In this document: piece by piece, positions 19,771 through 29,131 of the stretch
Layout: every line of letters starts with the position of its first letter
How positions within the stretch are numbered: position 1 is the stretch's first letter
Source: Flammeovirgaceae bacterium UBA5585
GTDB taxonomy: Bacteria; Bacteroidota; Bacteroidia; Cytophagales; Cyclobacteriaceae
Length of the DNA stretch: 64,000 nt
Direction of reading: 5' to 3'
NCBI GenBank assembly: GCA_002425185.1
Contig: DILT01000016.1
Span: forward strand, 186,001-250,000
Position numbers and translations under genes: made by a program
Notes under the pieces: generated by a model
Database searches by the model: none
What the model was told of the DNA's origin: nothing
The model's input: the letters and a program-made list of their open reading frames with translations, nothing else

Positions 19771-20241
19771 GGATGGGAAACTTGTAGCAAAAGGTGTTAC
19801 GTTTGCTGTACGGTTATTAGAGTATACCGGAGAAACATTATTACTAACCACAGAAACCACTCTGAACTCCATGCCGGCAGCCTCAAAAGGATTTCGGCCT
19901 AAGGCCAGCATGCCATTGTTCATGGTACGCACCGTAACAGAAGCGGTTAAATTTCGGGTTTGAGCCAATTCAAACGCGTTGGCAAAATTATTCCCTACCA
20001 CATCCATCTGTAAGGTGTAAACAACACCTGCCGGAAAACCAAAATCAGGCGCAGTCCATGTAAATGTAGCGGCCGTCTCATCCGAATCTTCAAACTCAAG
20101 CACAATGTCCGTACTGGTAAGGGCCTGTAATGTGTTGGCCTCAACAGTTTCGTTTATGGCTACTGTTTCAAGTTCTTCGCACGCTAATTGCACAAAGGCC
20201 CCTAACGCGAGCATGAACCATATTACTATTTTATTTTTCAT
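18847..20241 (-). CDS. SusE/SusF-like outer membrane starch-binding lipoprotein with three C-terminal repeats
   Basis: 464 residues from the ATG at 20241; a frame start at 20265 exists, but the shorter form places the lipoprotein signal (QLAC, Cys21) correctly. Residues to about 130 match the SusE N-terminal domain, with FTWTAPDFGFPAGVVYTLQM. Three tandem modules of about 102 residues follow, each with a GxGIGGWDQPGTG-type start, a FRFFAQANWGPTSYNYPYF core rich in aromatic residues and a NANDGDSNLRYVGTTG loop. SusE and SusF bind starch at the surface through similar tandem modules. It is 26 bases from susD2, last in the operon, and is closed by a strong terminator. Confidence 0.88.
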   Translation of the reverse strand: MKNKIVIWFMLALGAFVQLACEELETVAINETVEANTLQALTSTDIVLEFEDSDETAATFTWTAPDFGFPAGVVYTLQMDVVGNNFANAFELAQTRNLTASVTVRTMNNGMLALGRNPFEAAGMEFRVVSVVSNNVSPVYSNNRTANVTPFATSFPSIWGMGAGLKGWGPWPDNAVEWPSQQFKKYEQIAFFTNGQAFRFFEQLDWGPTSYNYPYFTSVSTVFENANDGDSNFRVAAATGWYLVRVDLIAKTVTAEATQEPLMYMTGAGIGGWDQPGTGASIKMTYVRPGVFFATATFYGGETFRFFAQANWGPTSYNFPYFTTVNALFENANDGDSNLRYVGTTGQQTVLVDVNEKTVVVVPPLYMTGAGIGGWDQPGTGASIKMAYVAPDTYQATATFYNNEAFRFFAQANWGPTSYNYPYFTSVASDFVNANDGDSNLRYVGTTGSRTVKVNLATKVVTLN

Positions 20242-20267
20242 AAGTTTTACTGTTATCAATGTCATTG

Positions 20268-21836
20268 TTAATAACCAGGATTTTGCACCAATGTTGGATT
20301 AGTGGCCAGGTCGGCTGCCGGAATAGGGAAAATTTTCAAATGTTCAGGAATACTGCGCCCTTCCGGGGTTCCGCCCTTCCAATCCCATATGTAGGCACTG
20401 CCAGTAAACTTACCGAAACGAATCAAGTCGGTACGTCTATGGCCTTCCCAATACAATTCTCTGCCTCTTTCATCTAGAATAAAATCAAGGGTTAGCTGAC
20501 CAGCCGTAATATTTCCAATGGCAGGGTCGCCTGTACGGTTACGAAGTGCATTCACATAAGTCAGGGCAGTAGCAGAAGAACCGTTAGTCGCTCCGCGTAG
20601 TACAGCCTCCGCATACATTAAGTAAGCATCTGCCAACCGGAACAAGGGGAAATCGGTATCAATAAAACCTGTTACATCGTTGGCCGGTGTGGTTCCATCA
20701 GCTTTTTGGTTACGGAATTTAAACACACCGTAGCCATGGGTTGAGTTATTAGGTTCAGTGATGCTCCGTTGTTGACCTTTATCTTCTTTGGCAAAAATGC
20801 CTCTGTAATCATTGGGGTTCGAGTCAAACAAATCAACAAAAGCAGAGCGGGTACGTAAACCTCCCCAGCCACCATTACCACAATTACCCCTTATCATTAC
20901 CCATACACCATCATACGCTTGTGACTTGGCACCATCGTTATTGAAGGTAAAGATCATTTCAGGGCTTGTGTGATTGTCTGCCAAAAAGTTATTCAGGTAC
21001 TTTGGTGCTAAGGTATACCCACCTTCTATAACCTTATTCAACTCGGTGATTACATCATTGTAAAAATTACGACCAACATATTGAGGTGGTACGGTTGGTG
21101 CTAAAAATACTGCAGCATTTAAATACAATTTTGCCAACAGCATGGACGCTGCCGCTTTATCGGCTCTTCCATACTCAAATCTTGGATTGCCCAGATCATT
21201 ATAAATCGCCAACAATTCTGTTTCTACGTATTCAAAAATCTCTGCCCGGGTTCTTTGCTGAGGTAAAAATGCGCCTGGTAAGTTTTCTTCTGTTACAACC
21301 GGCATGCTGCCATACAAATTCAAACCGTAGTAATACCCTAGTGCCCGTAAAAATCTTGCTTCCGCACGATAGCGAACAAGATCAGCATCGGTTGAGCTAC
21401 CAGTAGCTCTGATATACTCATTGATTATTACCATAGAGGCCATTAAACGACCAAACAATGCAGTAGGAATACCATCGGAAGGCAACCAGGTGTTGAAGTA
21501 AAGGTTGGATATGGTGCCCTCGGCATCGTTCGGATAAGACCATATAGCCTCATCGGTGGTTAGTTCCTCCATATTCCACATGGAGCGTGTAAAGCAGCTA
21601 AAGCCTTCATCCACTCCCGAAACATCGGGCTGACCTGAAGGCCCCTGCTGACCTGTTAAAATAAACAGGGCATACAATTTTGCCAGCCCCTGCTTATACG
21701 CTTGCGGACTGTTGTACACAGTTTTACCGGTTACCAGGTTAGGATCTTTTGGGACAATGTCCAGATCGCCTACACAGGATGCCATTACAAGAACCAAGCT
21801 TGCAACAGTCAGTTGATATATTTTTTTTAGTTTCAT
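20268..21836 (-). CDS. SusD/RagB-family nutrient-binding lipoprotein (susD2)
   Basis: 522 residues. The lipoprotein signal ends in LVMASC (Cys21). SusD features include YYYGLNLYGSMPVVTEENLP near 175, FPLFRLADAYLMYAEAVLRG near 395, and the closing block IFPIPAADLATNPTLVQNPGY-type ending shared with SusD1. It lies between susC2 (21 bases upstream) and the SusE-like gene, the classical susC-D-E order of starch systems. The neighbouring amylase and SusE make a starch or maltodextrin ligand more likely here than for SusD1. Confidence 0.95.
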   Translation of the reverse strand: MKLKKIYQLTVASLVLVMASCVGDLDIVPKDPNLVTGKTVYNSPQAYKQGLAKLYALFILTGQQGPSGQPDVSGVDEGFSCFTRSMWNMEELTTDEAIWSYPNDAEGTISNLYFNTWLPSDGIPTALFGRLMASMVIINEYIRATGSSTDADLVRYRAEARFLRALGYYYGLNLYGSMPVVTEENLPGAFLPQQRTRAEIFEYVETELLAIYNDLGNPRFEYGRADKAAASMLLAKLYLNAAVFLAPTVPPQYVGRNFYNDVITELNKVIEGGYTLAPKYLNNFLADNHTSPEMIFTFNNDGAKSQAYDGVWVMIRGNCGNGGWGGLRTRSAFVDLFDSNPNDYRGIFAKEDKGQQRSITEPNNSTHGYGVFKFRNQKADGTTPANDVTGFIDTDFPLFRLADAYLMYAEAVLRGATNGSSATALTYVNALRNRTGDPAIGNITAGQLTLDFILDERGRELYWEGHRRTDLIRFGKFTGSAYIWDWKGGTPEGRSIPEHLKIFPIPAADLATNPTLVQNPGY

Positions 21837-21857
21837 AGTCTGTCTCTTCTTTAACGA

Positions 21858-24833
21858 TTAAAAATCCAAGGTTAATCCTAGCAGAAATACTCTTGGCCGT
21901 GGATAAACAGTATTGTCAATACCTCCATTAACCTCAGGGTCAATACCTTTATACTTGGTAACGATAAAGGCATTTTGTACGGTGAGGCTCACCCTTGCCC
22001 TTAACTTGTTCGACATCAGGTTATCGACATTATACCCCAGGCTCATATTATCCATTTTGAAGAACGAGGCATTTTGTACATAGTAATCTGATAATTGCTG
22101 CTGGCTAAAGAATCCCGTATCGAATATTGCCCGGGGAACATTACTGAAATAGCCGTTGGCGTAAACATTATTCAAGAACGCGCGGCCGGCTACAGAATTA
22201 TTATACACAAAATTCCCCAAACTCAGGCGACTTGAAAAAGAGAAATCAAATTTCTTATAATTAAACCTGGAGTTGATACCAATCAGGTAATCAGCCACGG
22301 GATGTTCAGGTCTGTACTTATTATTATTGTTGGATGAAACCTGTGAGTTCTCTCCTGAACGGTTAACATACAAACCTTCTATGGGGCGTCCATCGGGTCC
22401 GTAAACCTGCTGCAATACCCAGAATGAGTTAATCGGATATCCCACTTGTTGGTTCTGTATAAACTGCCCAACACCAACACTACCCGCTGGAACACCGTTG
22501 TATGTTGGGTCGTCAACAAGTAACAGTTTTGTAATTTTATTTACGTTGCGTGCAAAGTTTAAACCAAGGTTCCAGGTAAAATCACCTGTGCTTACCGGAA
22601 CAGCGTTAATCGTTACCTCTACTCCATTATTTTCCAAATCACCCACGTTAGTGGTTAAGAAGTTCGAAAAGTTTGTACCGCTGGCAATTTGAACATTGTT
22701 TAACAAATCATAAGTCTTCCGGTTATAAACCTCAACAGTACCGGTAAGTCGGTTATTAAATAATCCGAAATCTACCCCAACATTGAGTGTACTGGTTGTT
22801 TCCCACTTAATGTTTGGATCATAGGCGTCCGGACGAAGAGTAGTATAAAATTCATTGCCCAACTGGTATTGTGCTGTTTCGTTAGAAGACCTGTAAATTG
22901 CCTGGGATGGATAGAAAGATCCAATATCCTGCTGCCCGGTTTCACCATACCCTACCCTTAGTTTAAGTTCAGTTAGTTGGTTCACACCGGAAAGAAAAGC
23001 TTCGTCTTTAATTCGCCAGGCAGCCGATATAGCCGGAAACAATCCCCATGGATTTTCAAATCTTGAAGACCCATCATAACGCACGGTAGCCGTTAACAGG
23101 TACCTATCTAAAAATGAGTAATTTGCTCTTCCAAAAAATGAAACCAGGTAATTCTCACCAATAAATGGAGGTGGCACGTTAATTATTGATCCATCTGCTC
23201 TGCGATTGACCGACTCACTCTGACGATAGAAATACTGCCAGCCATAACCCGCGGTTACATCCAGTTTATGATCACCTAATGTTTTGGCATAATTCAAATA
23301 GAAGTCCAACAACCTGGAACGATTATCGGCAGCATAAGTGTTGTCGCGTCCCTGAAGTATTGTTCCGGCATCTGTTACCACCCGGGTAAAGTCGGCAGTC
23401 ACAGGCGCACGGTTATAACCATCACTTTTCTGATAATCCAAGCCCATATTCAAATGAGCTTTTAACGCAGGAAACTTATGGAATTTGTACTCAAATTCTA
23501 CGTTACCAATTAACCGATTTGCTGTGCCTACATTATCGGTAAGTTCGGCCATAGCAACCGGGTTGAAGGTTATGTTATTGGCCGGAACCCCCGGAACACT
23601 TAACCAGGAAAAATAACCACCAAAGGTTTCATTACCATCGCGAACAGGTTTAGTAGGATCATATGAAATAGCAGCACCAACTGCACCAGCTTCACCAAAG
23701 TTGCTTCTGACGTTACTGCCCTTTGCATTGATGTTCACCTTCAAATGATCATCCAAAAATGATGGCGATACACTTACGTTAATGGTATGTCTTCGAATAT
23801 CCGTATTGATCAAAATACCCTGCTGATCAGTATATCCGTAAGACACACGATACGGAACATTTTTGAATGACCCTGTTGCACTTAAATTATTATCTGTAGA
23901 CAGTGCCGTTCTAAAAATCTCATCCTGCCAATCTGTATTAACCGTACCCAGTTTGGCATCTACATCAGCCTGATTAATGCGGCCCGCATCTACCAAATCA
24001 TTAACTAACTCTGTATACTCAGCAGCATTAAGCACATCAAAGTACTTGATTGGCGTACTTACCGATAGCGTTGTATTAAAAGTAAATTTGGGTTTACCAG
24101 CCTGACCTTTCTTAGTGGTGATAATAATAACACCATTTGAAGCCCGTGAACCATAAATGGCTGTTGCTGAGGCATCCTTTAATACTGTGAATGTCTCAAT
24201 GTCATTCGGGTTTATCGTGGAGAGCGCATTTGCCACACCAGATATCCCTCCATTGTCAACCGGAAAACCATCAATAATTATTAGAGGATCGTTATTAGCG
24301 GCTAAAGAAGACCCACCACGTATACGAATGGTGGAACCTGCACCAGGTGCCCCACTATTTGAAATCACATTTACACCGGCAAGTTTCCCAACAATCAAAT
24401 CCTGCGGTGAACTAAGCACACCCCGGTTAAAATCTTCGCGGGAAATATCGGCAATTGCCCCGGTAACATCTTTCTTTTCGATTGAGCCATAACCAATAAC
24501 GACAATCTCCGAAAGTGCCGTTACATCAGATTGAAGTGAAATGTTAATGGTTGTCTGAGCACCGACTGTAACTTCAGTGGCAGAATAGCCAATAAATGAA
24601 AATACCAATACTGAATTAGAGCCACCCACCTGAATGGAGAAAGCTCCCGAAGCATCCGTTACGCCACCATTACTGGTGCCCTTTTCGAGAATGTTTACAC
24701 CTGGTAGTGGTGTACCATCATCCGCTGAAGTTACTTTACCAGTCACTACCCTGCTTTGCGCCCAAACCAACGTTGAGCTGAGCAGAAAAATGACCAATAA
24801 GAACTTCCCAAAACTCCTGTAAAATCTAGTCAT
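21858..24833 (-). CDS. SusC/RagA-family TonB-dependent outer membrane transporter (susC2)
   Basis: 991 residues. Signal peptide 1-25 ends in LVWAQ; a carboxypeptidase-like regulatory domain with VTGKVTSADDGTPLPGVNI follows. The TonB plug contains LKDASATAIYGSRASNGVII, and the barrel ends in RVFLLGLTLDF with the terminal aromatic. First gene of susC2-susD2-susE. It is divergent from the GH31 operon across a 305-base region with a LacI-type palindrome and two other inverted repeats. Predicted role: import of maltooligosaccharides. Confidence 0.96.
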   Translation of the reverse strand: MTRFYRSFGKFLLVIFLLSSTLVWAQSRVVTGKVTSADDGTPLPGVNILEKGTSNGGVTDASGAFSIQVGGSNSVLVFSFIGYSATEVTVGAQTTINISLQSDVTALSEIVVIGYGSIEKKDVTGAIADISREDFNRGVLSSPQDLIVGKLAGVNVISNSGAPGAGSTIRIRGGSSLAANNDPLIIIDGFPVDNGGISGVANALSTINPNDIETFTVLKDASATAIYGSRASNGVIIITTKKGQAGKPKFTFNTTLSVSTPIKYFDVLNAAEYTELVNDLVDAGRINQADVDAKLGTVNTDWQDEIFRTALSTDNNLSATGSFKNVPYRVSYGYTDQQGILINTDIRRHTINVSVSPSFLDDHLKVNINAKGSNVRSNFGEAGAVGAAISYDPTKPVRDGNETFGGYFSWLSVPGVPANNITFNPVAMAELTDNVGTANRLIGNVEFEYKFHKFPALKAHLNMGLDYQKSDGYNRAPVTADFTRVVTDAGTILQGRDNTYAADNRSRLLDFYLNYAKTLGDHKLDVTAGYGWQYFYRQSESVNRRADGSIINVPPPFIGENYLVSFFGRANYSFLDRYLLTATVRYDGSSRFENPWGLFPAISAAWRIKDEAFLSGVNQLTELKLRVGYGETGQQDIGSFYPSQAIYRSSNETAQYQLGNEFYTTLRPDAYDPNIKWETTSTLNVGVDFGLFNNRLTGTVEVYNRKTYDLLNNVQIASGTNFSNFLTTNVGDLENNGVEVTINAVPVSTGDFTWNLGLNFARNVNKITKLLLVDDPTYNGVPAGSVGVGQFIQNQQVGYPINSFWVLQQVYGPDGRPIEGLYVNRSGENSQVSSNNNNKYRPEHPVADYLIGINSRFNYKKFDFSFSSRLSLGNFVYNNSVAGRAFLNNVYANGYFSNVPRAIFDTGFFSQQQLSDYYVQNASFFKMDNMSLGYNVDNLMSNKLRARVSLTVQNAFIVTKYKGIDPEVNGGIDNTVYPRPRVFLLGLTLDF

Positions 24834-24941
24834 ACCATCATAAGTTAAAGGTTTGTGTTATGTGAATAAAGTGCTTCAAAGTAGTGATTAATGAACATCA
24901 TTCCACTCAAAAACCTCATCAATTTTCCTGAAAACGACTTC

Positions 24942-24953
24942 GCAAACGTTTCC
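24942..24953. promoter_or_regulatory. LacI-type operator between susC2 and GH31
   Basis: GCAAACGTTTCC; widened to 18 bases (TTCGCAAACGTTTCCGAA) eight of nine positions in each arm are complementary. It lies 108 bases from the susC2 start and 185 from the GH31 start and matches the sites at 7851 and 11075. Confidence 0.7.
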
Positions 24954-25003
24954 GAAAAATCAATTTTTTACTTTGCAAAAGCAGATCAATGATAGGTAAA
25001 GCC

Positions 25004-25025
25004 TGATGTCAATGCACTGACATTA
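25004..25025. promoter_or_regulatory. Inverted repeat TGATGTCA-N6-TGACATTA
   Basis: Eight-base arms, seven complementary, around a 6-base spacer. The geometry equals that of CRP/FNR-family sites (TGTGA-N6-TCACA) with one changed base per half-site. It could also be a hairpin in a GH31 leader RNA. Confidence 0.4.
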
Positions 25026-25055
25026 ATCATGGTTTGTCACCGTTTTCATCCCATG

Positions 25056-25075
25056 CATCTGAATTTTGTCAGATG
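25056..25075. promoter_or_regulatory. Inverted repeat CATCTGA-N6-TCAGATG
   Basis: Seven-base perfect arms (25056-25062 and 25069-25075) around a 6-base spacer, 64 bases before the GH31 start. Same spacing as the repeat at 25004, so both may be bound by one kind of regulator. Confidence 0.4.
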
Positions 25076-25138
25076 GCCTGTGTCGTTATATAGTATTTCC
25101 CCTTACTTTAAGGCAAAATTATATTCAACCGCTTATCC

Positions 25139-27550
25139 ATGACAAAATTCAAATCGGTTGTGAGCCGAACGGCCGGAAAGCTGATCTCCTGGGAAGAAAA
25201 GCCAATTGGGATCATTGGAAAAACTGCAGAAGTTAATTTCTCTATCTGCTTTTACTCGGACAGCATTGTACGGGTAACATTTACCGCTGAAAACTTCTTT
25301 GAAGATTTTTCCTATGCGGTAACAGCCGACCCCTCCTCCAACATTAAACTCACTGTTTCTGAAGAGCCTTCATTGGTTATTCTCAAATCCTCCACGCTAC
25401 AGGTTCACGTATCAAAAAATCCGGTGCGCCTTACTTTTTTAACTACCGAGGGGCAGATCATTAATGAGGATGACGCCTTAAGTACCCGCTGGAACGGTGA
25501 GCAAGTTGCCACCTACAAAAAACTTCAGGAAGGTGAGCGCTTTATCGGGCTTGGCGAAAAAACCGGACCGCTCGATCGCAAAGGTCAGGGCTATACTAAT
25601 TGGAATACCGATGCTTATGCTTATCACACTGGAGCTGACCCGTTGTATTGCTCCACCCCGTTTTATATTGGTTTGCACAACAACCTTATCTACGGAATTT
25701 TTCTCGACAATACACATAAAACTTATTTCAATTTTGGAGCGTCCAACAATCGCTTCTCCAGCTTTGCCGCAGATAGTGGCGAAATGAATTACTATTTCAT
25801 GCATGGCGACAGCGTGGGTGAAATCATTAAACACTACACCCATCTGACTGGCCGTATGGAAATGCCTCCGTTATGGAGTATTGGTTATCAGCAATGTCGC
25901 TACAGCTATTATCCCGATAAGGAGGTTACCACACTTGCCGGCACATTTCGCGATAAAGATATTCCAGCCGATGTGATCGTGTTCGACATTCACTACATGG
26001 ATCAGTATAAAATATTCACCTGGAGCAAAAAAGATTTTCCTGATCCGAAGGGACTACTTAAAAAGTTAAAAGAACTAGGTTTCCGCGTAGTGGTGATGTG
26101 TGATCCGGGTATTAAAGTAGAAGAAGGCTACCATACGTATGAGGATGGCAAATCAAAAGATGTTTTTATTAAATACCCTGACGGTGAAAACTACACCGGC
26201 ATGGTGTGGCCAGGCTGGTGCCACTTTCCTGATTTCACCAACCCAAAAACACGCACGTGGTGGAAGGAGCAATTCAAAGACTATGTTAATCTGGGTGTAG
26301 AAGGTTTTTGGAACGACATGAACGAAATTGCCACCTGGGGACACAGTCTGCCGGAGAACATTGAAATGGATTTTGAAGGCAACAAATCTACCATGCGCAG
26401 AGGAAGAAACATCTATGGCTTCCAAATGGCACGCAGTACCTACGAGGGTACCAAAGAACTCATGAAAGGTAAGCGTCCTTTCAATCTTACCCGTTCTGCC
26501 TTTTCCGGTATTCAACGATACTCGGCCGTTTGGACAGGCGATAATGTTGCCTATGATGAGCACATGATGCTAGGTGTTCGCCTGGTTAACAGCATGGGGT
26601 TAACCGGAATTGCCTTTGCGGGATATGACGTGGGTGGCTTTGTTGGAAATACCGATGAAAAACTTTTTGCCCGGTGGATTTCCATTGGCGCCTTCTCCCC
26701 TTTCTTCCGTGGGCACACCATGATCAATACCCGCGACTCTGAACCATGGACCTTCGGTGAGCGGGTTGAAGAAATTTCACGCAACTACATCAAACTTCGG
26801 TACCGGCTAATGCCCTATTTATATTCCTTATTTGATGATGCCTCCAAAACCGGTATGCCGGTAAACCGCTCGCTTGCCATTGATTATCCGTTTGATCACC
26901 ATATCTATGATCATCGTTTTCATAACCAATATCTTTTTGGTCCTGCACTTTTAGTAGCGCCTGTGGAAAGTAACAAAGATCTTGTGAAGGTCTATCTGCC
27001 GGAAGGCAACTGGTACGAGCTTCTTACCGATGAACAGCATACTGGCAACAACATCATCGTAGCCGATTGCCCGTTGGATAAGTTACCGGTTTACGTTAAG
27101 GGTTCTTCCATTATACCCATGCGCGAAAAGGCAGGTTCTACCGTTGCTGATCGTGGCGATGTGTTGGAAATACACCTGTATAAAGGTGAACGTAACAATA
27201 GCTTTGTTTGGTATGAAGATGATGGCGAAACCTTTGCCTATCAGCAAGGCGAATTCTGTACACGTAAAATGGAATACCTGCACGCTGAAGGAAAATTTAT
27301 AATCCACGCGGCTGAAGGAAAATATTTACCGGCTTATAAGTTGATTACTATTTTCTTTCATGGATTTGATGGACTTCAGTCACTTTCTTTAAATGGTGAT
27401 TCACAATTCCTGCAAAAGAAAGATTATCGCTTTGTTCAACCCATGGCCAATTACGATCCGGTAAATACCATGCCCGATGGACCGGCAGTAAAAAACTTAC
27501 CTTATCTTTCGAGTGGGTATAATCAGCAACAAGTAGTTATTCAGTGGTAG
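25139..27550 (+). CDS. GH31 alpha-glucosidase
   Basis: 803 residues. An N-terminal beta-sandwich (to about 220) with GLGEKTGPLDRKG precedes the barrel. The nucleophile is Asp393 in GFWNDMNE and the acid/base is Asp468 in WTGDN, both standard GH31 blocks. PFFRGHTMINTRDSEPW near 525 also fits, and a C-terminal beta domain follows. No signal peptide is visible, so it should be cytoplasmic and act on maltooligosaccharides brought in by the MFS carrier encoded next. First gene of a three-gene operon (46 bases to the MFS gene). Alpha-glucosidase is the best guess; alpha-xylosidase cannot be ruled out by eye. Confidence 0.93.
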   Translation: MTKFKSVVSRTAGKLISWEEKPIGIIGKTAEVNFSICFYSDSIVRVTFTAENFFEDFSYAVTADPSSNIKLTVSEEPSLVILKSSTLQVHVSKNPVRLTFLTTEGQIINEDDALSTRWNGEQVATYKKLQEGERFIGLGEKTGPLDRKGQGYTNWNTDAYAYHTGADPLYCSTPFYIGLHNNLIYGIFLDNTHKTYFNFGASNNRFSSFAADSGEMNYYFMHGDSVGEIIKHYTHLTGRMEMPPLWSIGYQQCRYSYYPDKEVTTLAGTFRDKDIPADVIVFDIHYMDQYKIFTWSKKDFPDPKGLLKKLKELGFRVVVMCDPGIKVEEGYHTYEDGKSKDVFIKYPDGENYTGMVWPGWCHFPDFTNPKTRTWWKEQFKDYVNLGVEGFWNDMNEIATWGHSLPENIEMDFEGNKSTMRRGRNIYGFQMARSTYEGTKELMKGKRPFNLTRSAFSGIQRYSAVWTGDNVAYDEHMMLGVRLVNSMGLTGIAFAGYDVGGFVGNTDEKLFARWISIGAFSPFFRGHTMINTRDSEPWTFGERVEEISRNYIKLRYRLMPYLYSLFDDASKTGMPVNRSLAIDYPFDHHIYDHRFHNQYLFGPALLVAPVESNKDLVKVYLPEGNWYELLTDEQHTGNNIIVADCPLDKLPVYVKGSSIIPMREKAGSTVADRGDVLEIHLYKGERNNSFVWYEDDGETFAYQQGEFCTRKMEYLHAEGKFIIHAAEGKYLPAYKLITIFFHGFDGLQSLSLNGDSQFLQKKDYRFVQPMANYDPVNTMPDGPAVKNLPYLSSGYNQQQVVIQW

Positions 27551-27595
27551 CACATTTGTTTAGCACTGATAGTAAGTTTATAAAACATTAAAAGC

Positions 27596-29131
27596 ATGTC
27601 GTCAACAACATCCGTTATCAGACCAAGGCTAAGCTTCTGGCAAATCTGGAACATGAGCTTTGGGTTTATGGGTATTCAGTTTGGGTTTGCATTGCAAAAT
27701 GCAAACACCAGCAGGATATTTGAAACGTTGGGATCCGATCCGAGTAACCTGGCCTTGTATTGGTTAGCCGCTCCGATAACAGGTTTAATTGTGCAGCCCA
27801 TCATCGGGTATTACAGTGACCGCACCTGGCATCACAAATGGGGGCGCAGAAGACCCTTCTTTGCCATTGGTGCCATACTTGCTTCCATTGCGCTGTGCCT
27901 TATGCCTAACTCTCCTGCCCTATGGATGGCCGTGGGCGTACTATGGATCATGGACGCCTCAATTAACATAAGCATGGAGCCCTTCAGAGCCTTTGTTGGC
28001 GATATGCTGCCACCGGCACAACGAACAACAGGCTTTGCCATGCAGAGTTTTTTCATTGGCATTGGCGCCATCATAGCTTCTTTTCTGCCCTGGATATTTA
28101 CAAACTGGTTTGGCATTTCTAATGTGGCTGATGAACCGGGAGTGATTCCTGATTCAGTGAAATACTCTTTTTACCTGGGCGCTTTTATGCTTTTTTTAAC
28201 CGTGATGTGGACCGTGTTCAGCACCACTGAGTATCCGCCCGAACCAGGTGTCGAAGAAAAATTAAGAAACCGGGAGCGCAAGAAAATCGACAACGAAGAT
28301 TTCTACGCTGCAAAATTCTCTAAACTCGGTACAGTACTGTTAGTATTGGCGGCTGTTGTCGCTGCAATTGTGTACTCAACTGGCATTGAAAAGGAACTTT
28401 ATGTTCTTTCCTTGGGATTCGGAATTTTTGGATTGGTGCATCTGCTCGCAACCCTTTATATTAAACAAGGTCGGTCGTATCTCGGACTGGTTAATATTGT
28501 TAAGGATTTCAATTCTATGCCAAAGACAATGATTCAACTGGCATATGTTCAGTTCTTCTCATGGTTCGCACTTTTTGCCATGTGGATTTACACCACATCA
28601 GCCGTAACCAGTCATATCTTTAGATCAACCGATCCAACTTCAGTTGCCTACAATGATGGCGCCTCACTGGTTGGAAATTTGTTTGGTACGTATAACGGTA
28701 TTGCAGCACTGGCAGCATTGCTTCTGCCAATATTGGCAAAGTACACCAGCCGTAGAATAACACACATGCTGGCACTTTTTTGTGGTGGATTAGGACTCAT
28801 GTCTTTCTATTTTATTGCCGATCCGTTTTGGTTATGGTTCTCCATGATTGGTGTCGGTATTGCCTGGGCCAGTATACTCTCTATACCCTATGCTATGCTG
28901 TCGGGTTCATTACCGGCTGAGAAAATGGGTTACTACATGGGTGTGTTTAACTTCTTTATCGTCATCCCGCAAATTGTTGCCGGAACGTTGTTGGGCTTTA
29001 TGCTAACACATCTTTTTAACGGTCAGTCCATCTTCATTTTAGTAGCCGGTGGAATTTCAATGATCATTGCCGGCCTATTGAATTTATTAGTGGATGACCG
29101 TGATGAGATCGTTATCAAAGAAAAAAGTTGA
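27596..29131 (+). CDS. MFS sugar transporter (GPH/SLC45-like)
   Basis: 511 residues with about 12 membrane segments. The first loop carries GYYSDRTWHHKWGRRRPFF, the conserved MFS motif A in the form seen in sucrose/maltose SLC45-type carriers, and NANTSRIFETLG near 40 is shared by that group. Predicted role: movement of maltose or maltodextrin across the inner membrane, linking SusC import to cytoplasmic GH31 and GH65. Its stop overlaps the TTG start of the esterase gene, implying translational coupling. Confidence 0.9.
   Translation: MSSTTSVIRPRLSFWQIWNMSFGFMGIQFGFALQNANTSRIFETLGSDPSNLALYWLAAPITGLIVQPIIGYYSDRTWHHKWGRRRPFFAIGAILASIALCLMPNSPALWMAVGVLWIMDASINISMEPFRAFVGDMLPPAQRTTGFAMQSFFIGIGAIIASFLPWIFTNWFGISNVADEPGVIPDSVKYSFYLGAFMLFLTVMWTVFSTTEYPPEPGVEEKLRNRERKKIDNEDFYAAKFSKLGTVLLVLAAVVAAIVYSTGIEKELYVLSLGFGIFGLVHLLATLYIKQGRSYLGLVNIVKDFNSMPKTMIQLAYVQFFSWFALFAMWIYTTSAVTSHIFRSTDPTSVAYNDGASLVGNLFGTYNGIAALAALLLPILAKYTSRRITHMLALFCGGLGLMSFYFIADPFWLWFSMIGVGIAWASILSIPYAMLSGSLPAEKMGYYMGVFNFFIVIPQIVAGTLLGFMLTHLFNGQSIFILVAGGISMIIAGLLNLLVDDRDEIVIKEKS

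Larger units (their letters stand above)
24834..25138. promoter_or_regulatory. Divergent control region between susC2 and the GH31 operon
   Basis: This 305-base stretch has no gene. It holds a LacI-type palindrome at 24942-24953 and two inverted repeats with a 6-base spacer at 25004-25025 and 25056-25075. I found no exact TAnnTTTG box on either strand; near matches exist, for example TTACTTTG at about 24969-24976. Confidence 0.6.

Noticed and set aside
4565..24833. SusC1/SusC2 and SusD1/SusD2 as a recent tandem duplication
   Set aside because: They share only family signature stretches; the barrels and substrate-facing parts differ widely.
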